Source: Candidatus Segatella violae
GTDB taxonomy: Bacteria > Bacteroidota > Bacteroidia > Bacteroidales > Bacteroidaceae
Length of the DNA: 10,394 nt
Assembly (NCBI GenBank): GCA_002440225.1
Contig: DJSH01000055.1
Coordinates: 1 to 10,394 of the forward strand
Direction of reading: 5' to 3'
The notes beneath the pieces were generated by a model. That model saw nothing but the letters and a program-made list of their open reading frames with translations, did not search any database and was not told the origin of the DNA. The number at the start of each line of letters is the position of its first letter. Position 1 is the first letter of the stretch. This document shows positions 9,301 to 10,394 of the stretch, piece by piece. Both the position numbers and the translations under genes were made by a program.

Positions 9301-10394
9301 GCTGCGAAAGATGTTGTTGACATTTATGGTCAACTAAAATCTCTATACAAGAAGAACGGTTGGAAGGAACCTTATGCCTTAACCAACCCTAGAGAAATGA
9401 TTACGGAGCTTGCAAATGTATCTTGGAGAAATGCTTTGCAAAAAATAGAGGACGGCAAGAGTATCTGGAGAAGAATCGTTGATTCTGTAAGAAAATTCTT
9501 TGGGTTAACTCCTACCAGACCGGGGCTTTCGGATTTAAACAAAGCACTCGATAATGTTCTTGGTAACTTTGGTAAAGAGCAATTTGATTTTGCCACAAAA
9601 CATGCAAATGCTTTGTTCGGAAAACAAAGTAAGTTGTCAGATTCTCCTGTTTCTTCCCACATTGCCCAACTTTCCGAAAAGGTTGGTGCCAAGGTGAATA
9701 TGGTTAACTCTGCCGAGGAGGTAACCAACAAGCAAGCAAAGGAAGCCATCGAGGAAGGCAAGCATATCACTGGCTGGTATGACGAGAAGACTGGCGAGGT
9801 ACATCTTTACATGCCTAATATCCACGACCGGTACACTGCCGAGAAGACTATCTGGCATGAGGTTGTGGGACACAAGGGAATGAGAGAGTTGTTTGGTGAA
9901 GACAGATTCAACAGGTTCCTGCGTGATGTGTGGTATGACTTGGATAAGCCTGAGAACGCCGACTTGAAGAAGTTGGTGATGGAGGAAATGAAGTACAATC
10001 CGTTCAATGTGTATAATGCCATTGAGGAGGGTATCGCCCGACTTGCCGAGGAAGGAAGAGGCGAGGCTGGTTTCTGGAGAAACTTAAAAAATAAGGTTTC
10101 TGACTTCTTGCACGAAATCGGTTATCGCATGGCTCCTAACACCAAGGATGTGAAGTATCTGCTCTGGTTGAGCAAGAACTTGCAGAAGAATCCTAACGAC
10201 CCTTACTGGAAGATGAGAGCCGAGGCGGTGAAATACCGTCTCGACCATGAGGACGTGCCTAGCGTGATAGAGCATGACGGTATGCTGTATGACAATGACG
10301 GCAAGATTTACAAGGGCTTGGGCGACTTGCCTAAGGCTGAGTACCAAGAGGCAACGGACGGACAGATTCATTTCCGCACTACCCCATCGGCTGG
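1..10394 (+). CDS. Giant polyvalent protein: zincin peptidases, N6-adenine methyltransferase and Strawberry-notch-like helicase (partial at both ends)
   Basis: Frame 1 is open through all 3464 complete codons with no in-frame stop, so the gene starts upstream and ends downstream; the visible part is roughly 390 kDa. Domains in order: DdrB/ParB-like tail, zincin 1 (HEYTH, 402-406), zincin 2 (HELIH, 662-666), methyltransferase (EPSAGNGML 1219-1227, NPPF 1277-1280), SF2 helicase (Walker A K1648, DESH 1798-1801, QMRGRIDRTGQ 2180-2190), zincin 3 (HEMLH, 3072-3076) and zincin-like 4 (HEVVGH, 3286-3291), joined by low-complexity linkers. A methyltransferase fused to this helicase is the DarB-type antirestriction architecture; adding many peptidases is typical of polyvalent proteins of phages and conjugative elements, thought to enter the recipient with the DNA and blunt host defences. 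That role is inferred. No signal peptide or membrane segment was seen. It is the only gene apart from the nested candidates, so the window gives no operon context. Confidence 0.95.
350..472 (+). CDS. Candidate nested small gene, 40-aa helical protein, inside linker 1
   Basis: Frame 2 reads MEKNQKLKEAMMLQAMKNLQ and then KKQEEQLAQKEMEMLKQNQK before TAA at 470-472. The translation is all Lys/Glu/Gln/Met/Leu, with no Gly, Pro or Cys, and looks like one long amphipathic or coiled-coil helix. In the same bases the giant gene encodes a hydrophilic linker (ASNEEPAKEAGGAVGTEGNG and flanks). The 20 bases before the ATG are half A and have no Shine-Dalgarno box, as is usual in Bacteroidota. An in-frame ATG at 299 would add 17 Ser/Thr/Arg-rich residues that look like a shadow of the main frame, so 350 is preferred. 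The function is unknown. It may be a real nested gene, a relic, or a chance consequence of codon composition. Confidence 0.38.
   Translation: MEKNQKLKEAMMLQAMKNLQKKQEEQLAQKEMEMLKQNQK
481..1110 (+). other. Unassigned segment and linker between the N-terminal module and zincin 1
   Basis: Codons 161-370 of the giant protein. The first part (KALKRIATEITKQTGIEVVT, then a DEQKAKKALDE helix) resembles the short alpha/beta unit that commonly precedes peptidase domains in phage polyvalent proteins. Codons 240-310 hold an aromatic stretch (NGVWYFYRVDHDRNIILDG) that may be a small beta domain but that I cannot name. From about codon 325 the sequence becomes low complexity (EGGNTRHSAMGERPNEPQGE and on), ending at codon 370 just before zincin 1. 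This linker overlaps the nested candidate at 878-1153. Confidence 0.5.
878..1153 (+). CDS. Candidate nested small gene, 91-aa helical protein, inside linker 2
   Basis: Frame 2 starts MELTAAQKLFIIMCKKQGLT, continues QEQTAICMTIFSKEEIRDIL and QWVSDLMNRKGKPELKTTEL, and stops at TAG 1151-1153. Hydrophobic residues are spaced as in several short amphipathic helices, and the 'A-Q-K-L-x-I-I-x-x-K-K-x-G-L-T-x-E-Q-T' opening resembles small uncharacterised proteins of Bacteroidales phages as I remember them; no function is known to me. A frame-2 stop at 866-868 lies only nine bases ahead of the ATG, so the ATG uses nearly the whole open interval. The 20 bases upstream contain 12 A. The last 14 codons run into zincin 1 and look like a shadow. 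In the main frame the overlapped part is Gly/Arg/Glu/Asn-rich linker from about codon 325; before that the main frame still looks structured. Confidence 0.45.
   Translation: MELTAAQKLFIIMCKKQGLTQEQTAICMTIFSKEEIRDILQWVSDLMNRKGKPELKTTELLDELYDRALAKNKAERLRSSVLPTVRSMDSR
1111..1596 (+). other. Domain: zincin-like metallopeptidase 1 (HEYTH)
   Basis: Codons 371-532. A beta strand ending YLDTKKMKPETPLHEYTHLW carries the HExxH zinc-binding helix (H402, E403, H406). Fifty residues after H402, the YEEMITTF segment supplies a plausible third zinc ligand (E451 or E452), a gluzincin-like arrangement. The domain ends with a helical VKEALQKYWKGVADMLHIHF segment, the 'lkelL..i.d.l' tail that usually closes such domains in polyvalent proteins. 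Peptidase activity is inferred from intact ligands. The likely targets, either self-cleavage between modules or host defence proteins, cannot be read from the sequence. Confidence 0.8.
1633..2370 (+). other. Domain: zincin-like metallopeptidase 2 (HELIH), AT-rich module
   Basis: Codons 545-790. The core is HAMLHELIHSVTAYALERY with H662, E663 and H666; a second conserved element, EQEFIAELSN, carries E719, 57 residues after H662. After it comes a W-T-R-V-x-D-A-I-K-Q-F-F helix. Order and spacing match zincin 3 much more closely than zincin 1. The DNA is clearly AT-richer than its surroundings (lines 1621 and 1681 are about 32-35% GC, against about 60% at 2701-2760) and uses more A/T-ending codons, suggesting a separately acquired module. 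All zinc ligands are present, so activity is plausible. Confidence 0.8.
2371..2940 (+). other. Charged linker and predicted coiled coil between zincin 2 and the methyltransferase
   Basis: Codons 791-980. The first part is Glu/Lys/Pro-rich (KGKEEAKEEPVPIMPKPVDP). A small compact unit follows at about codons 840-890 (FDDLPDDHKQYCIDAALDYL). The final part is a Lys/Glu/Ala-rich helix, likely a coiled coil (EQEKAESERKQKEATQKVLN onward). Unlike the linkers at 350, 878, 4190 and 8740, its frame-2 translation is Arg/Ser/Pro-rich and looks like an ordinary shadow. Confidence 0.6.
2941..4155 (+). other. Domain: N6-adenine DNA methyltransferase with N-terminal helical region
   Basis: Codons 981-1385. 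The helical N-terminal part opens with KKQSGQLNSGFIDQNLIEAA, a sequence style common ahead of this enzyme in Bacteroidales polyvalent proteins. The methyltransferase starts with QPSLNQRDSERVMKQQYSTP (QQYSTPAP, 1191-1198). S-adenosylmethionine-binding motif I is EPSAGNGML (1219-1227), motif II is HVNDID (acidic D1240/D1242), and catalytic motif IV is NPPF (1277-1280), preceded by DVDVVVT. NPPF is the amino-methyltransferase signature, usually N6-adenine. After it come strand AAIIIGG and the TTYPTRIILING strand that closes the fold. The motif order I-IV is that of gamma-type enzymes. No separate target-recognition domain is obvious. Its fusion to a helicase suggests DarB-like antirestriction or self-modification. 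Confidence 0.9.
4189..4677 (+). other. Long disordered linker between methyltransferase and helicase
   Basis: Codons 1397-1559 of the giant protein, rich in Gly, Arg, Glu, Ser, Asp and Pro with almost no hydrophobic clusters (example: EEGVRAGGERGGEPSDKRGA). No motif or fold is visible. It contains about 12 CGA and 4 CGG arginine codons, whereas the rest of the gene mainly uses AGA and CGT. A 12-base near-tandem repeat (unit aggaggcgaacg, 4332-4354) lies within it. It is probably a flexible tether in this frame; its composition is explained by the coding frame it overlaps (4190-4675). Confidence 0.75.
4190..4675 (+). CDS. Candidate nested gene, 161-aa acidic helical protein, inside the methyltransferase-helicase linker
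   Basis: Frame 2 begins MTNFINELAMIYYEVNGWIL and ends GDNYSGWTNPYVD before TAA at 4673-4675. It has ordered hydrophobic spacing, three Trp, many Tyr, Leu and Glu, and codons such as GAG, CTG, AAC and TAC that look like normal coding choice. The last upstream frame-2 stop (TGA, 4181-4183) is six bases before the ATG, so essentially the entire open interval is used. The giant protein in the same bases is Gly/Arg/Glu/Ser/Asp-rich and disordered, with 12 CGA arginine codons. Start and stop coincide with the two edges of that linker. Upstream bases are purine-rich without a clear Shine-Dalgarno box. I do not recognise the family; it is soluble, acidic and mainly helical. The alternatives are a relic of a once separate gene or an unexpressed by-product. 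This is the best supported of the nested candidates. Confidence 0.52.
   Translation: MTNFINELAMIYYEVNGWILPSKKEKEVLDQNLIDQALLILMKREYEQEANEEANQAISEGLSYLESLPYQEPTMYWKIDQQPTESQMEDFLMEITQQTEQGLSLLRAKGQKLEPMTDEYLSKEELDELTLSQVLMEHLPAIGAEGDHGDNYSGWTNPYVD
4681..6660 (+). other. Domain: Strawberry-notch-like SF2 helicase/ATPase core
   Basis: Codons 1561-2220. A Q-motif-like LAAEQVDSVALALQQ precedes Walker A, AFIIGDMTGIGKGRQAASLI (K1648), whose 'G-D-x-T-G-x-G-K-G-R' form is characteristic of Strawberry-notch/DarB helicases. RecA lobe 1 continues with YVLTTYSQV, the Walker B DESH box (1798-1801) and motif III FFSATFAKRPDNM (SAT, 1827-1829). Lobe 2 contains the strand KPVIALNN, the motif V-like KSAATGISLH (2144-2153) and motif VI QMRGRIDRTGQ with arginine fingers R2184/R2187. 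All catalytic residues are present, so ATP-driven translocation on DNA is expected. A perfect hairpin-forming repeat lies at 5298-5320 between motifs I and II. Confidence 0.9.
5298..5320. repeat. Perfect 10-bp inverted repeat with 3-base loop
   Basis: The arms are agccaaagga (5298-5307) and tcctttggct (5311-5320) around the loop aaa. It sits inside the helicase coding sequence, encoding LAKGKSFG. There is no T-run after it, so it does not look like a terminator. It may be a chance structure or an mRNA hairpin. Confidence 0.6.
6661..8320 (+). other. Domain: C-terminal region of the Strawberry-notch-like helicase
   Basis: Codons 2221-2773. The segment LMMFKAKLKSLDANTTSSQK just before and across the start is the usual continuation after motif VI in this family. 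There follow NKYGDKVVREYMAEH, a helical stretch LLGRMALLKVAEQEKMLNEI, and LPLKAKTISKEVW, then a charged helical region (about codons 2400-2500). A beta-rich tail follows, with FATLDGRRKITFPIAG and DGYIVTGNLMQAL; a 'Y-I-V-T-G-N-L' element is recurrent in phage homologues as I remember them. It probably helps DNA engagement and packing against the motor core. It ends near codon 2773, where the sequence turns into linker. Confidence 0.75.
8321..8937 (+). other. Linker and helical region between the helicase and zincin 3
   Basis: Codons 2774-2979. It opens with a linker (SSDDGTHFREDRGVQYSKTD), a boundary style common in polyvalent proteins. Helical, AT-rich sequence follows, including IDKIANSYNLRSLNDEYRI and SAFDFWDKRIKEFEKKYG. 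A second linker at about codons 2910-2950 is Gly/Arg-rich (SGRNSGRTWEQTFGRGEGAH). The second linker overlaps the nested candidate starting at 8669. Confidence 0.55.
8669..9064 (+). CDS. Candidate nested gene, 131-aa coiled-coil protein, inside the linker before zincin 3
   Basis: Frame 2 from the ATG at 8669 begins MGSQETQIYQDSWKRPGKPS. Its centre is a strong coiled-coil candidate (LSEEEKVRILETELAEQESK, then LELLELTRSIDIEETRSLKK, then SERIATIKKELESY), and it stops at TAA 9062-9064. The central part coincides with the Gly/Arg-rich linker of the giant protein (8735-8860). The 20 bases before the ATG hold 12 A. An earlier in-frame ATG at 8567 would add 34 residues that look like a shadow of a well-formed main-frame region, so 8669 is preferred. 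The last 30 or so residues overlap a structured main-frame segment and are less convincing. Unknown family. This and 350-472 are the weaker two of the four candidates. Confidence 0.33.
   Translation: MGSQETQIYQDSWKRPGKPSQITSRDGIVDAPGNRLSEEEKVRILETELAEQESKLELLELTRSIDIEETRSLKKACSERIATIKKELESYQNSMDTNQMSGLNQMPLKRSSLITILIRAFKRFLTASKTK
8938..9600 (+). other. Domain: zincin-like metallopeptidase 3 (HEMLH), paralogue of zincin 2
   Basis: Codons 2980-3200. The strand DIRINFDGLV leads to the zinc helix STILHEMLHPVTSDIIAMY (H3072, E3073, H3076). E3132 in NPREMITELAN, 60 residues after H3072, is the likely third ligand, followed by the helix W-R-R-I-V-D-S-V-R-K-F-F. The shared elements LHE-x-[IL]-H-x-V-T, DLY/DIY, [EQ]-[FM]-I-x-E-L and W-x-R-[VI]-x-D-x-[IV]-x-x-F-F align in the same order with zincin 2. 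As with zincin 2, the DNA around and upstream of it is AT-richer than its neighbours. All metal ligands are intact. Confidence 0.8.
9661..10200 (+). other. Domain: zincin-like module 4 with HExxGH motif (HEVVGH)
   Basis: Codons 3221-3400. It opens IAQLSEKVGAKVNMVNSAEE, then GWYDEKTGEVHLYMPNIHD, and reaches the zinc helix EKTIWHEVVGHKGMRELFG with H3286, E3287 and H3291. The spacing is HExxxH, one residue longer than the usual HExxH; a comparable HExxGH (HELLGH) is established for the M49 dipeptidyl-peptidase III family, and 'HEVVGHxG' modules recur in phage polyvalent and MuF-type proteins as I remember them. EEGIARLAEE (E3342/E3343) is the likely third-ligand helix, followed by the helix FLHEIGYRMAP and a tail that runs to about codon 3400. 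Whether it cleaves protein is not established by sequence. Confidence 0.75.
10201..10394 (+). other. C-terminal linker running off the window
   Basis: Codons 3401-3464. After a helix (PYWKMRAEAVKYRLDHEDVP) the sequence becomes a short beta-like unit (HDGMLYDNDGKIYKGLGDL) and then ATDGQIHFRTTPSAG. The 'x-x-H-F-R' ending resembles the boundary at codons 2780-2790 (THFRED), so at least one more domain is expected beyond the window end. Confidence 0.5.

Overview
The whole window is the inside of one giant plus-strand gene. Reading frame 1 (codons starting at position 1) has no stop for all 3464 complete codons and runs off both ends, so both the true start and the true stop lie outside the window. 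The product is a multi-domain 'polyvalent' protein of the kind found in temperate phages, phage-plasmids and conjugative elements, comparable in its core to the P1 DarB-type methylase-helicase antirestriction protein. The AGA-rich arginine usage, roughly mid-40s percent GC and A-rich sequence without a Shine-Dalgarno box ahead of internal ATGs fit a phage or integrative element of Bacteroidales (Prevotella/Bacteroides type). That placement is inference from style, not from a search.

Layout in codons of the visible part: 1-115 resembles the tail of a DdrB/ParB-like module; 116-160 is a low-complexity linker; 161-370 is unassigned and ends in another linker; 371-532 is zincin-like metallopeptidase 1 (HEYTH); 545-790 is zincin 2 (HELIH); 791-980 is a charged linker/coiled coil; 981-1385 is an N6-adenine DNA methyltransferase (QQYSTPAP, EPSAGNGML, NPPF); 1397-1559 is a long Gly/Arg/Glu/Ser/Asp-rich linker; 1561-2773 is a Strawberry-notch-like SF2 helicase with its C-terminal region (GDMTGIGKGRQ, DESH, SAT, QMRGRIDRTGQ); 2774-2979 is linker and helical sequence; 2980-3200 is zincin 3 (HEMLH); 3221-3400 is zincin-like module 4 (HEVVGH). 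The end of the window looks like another inter-domain linker. The expected role, by analogy with DarB and other polyvalent proteins, is protection and processing of incoming element DNA, with peptidase domains acting on the protein itself or on host defence proteins.

The most unusual signal is inside the linkers. Four of them contain an ATG-started open frame in the same alternative register (frame 2, +1 relative to the giant gene) whose translation looks more like a normal helical protein than the linker does: 350-472, 878-1153, 4190-4675 and 8669-9064. The 4190-4675 case matches its linker almost base for base: a frame-2 stop lies six bases before the ATG, and the ORF stop falls where the helicase domain begins. 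Other frame-2 openings in the same gene (for example 2606-2842 and 6662-6934) have the Arg/Ser/Pro/Leu-rich look of a shadow and serve as internal controls. I propose that small genes are nested in, or were overprinted by, the linkers of this giant gene. The two AT-rich zincin modules (2 and 3) are also clearly related to each other, suggesting duplication or repeated acquisition of a peptidase cassette. No RNA gene, CRISPR array, insertion sequence, promoter or intergenic region could be supported.
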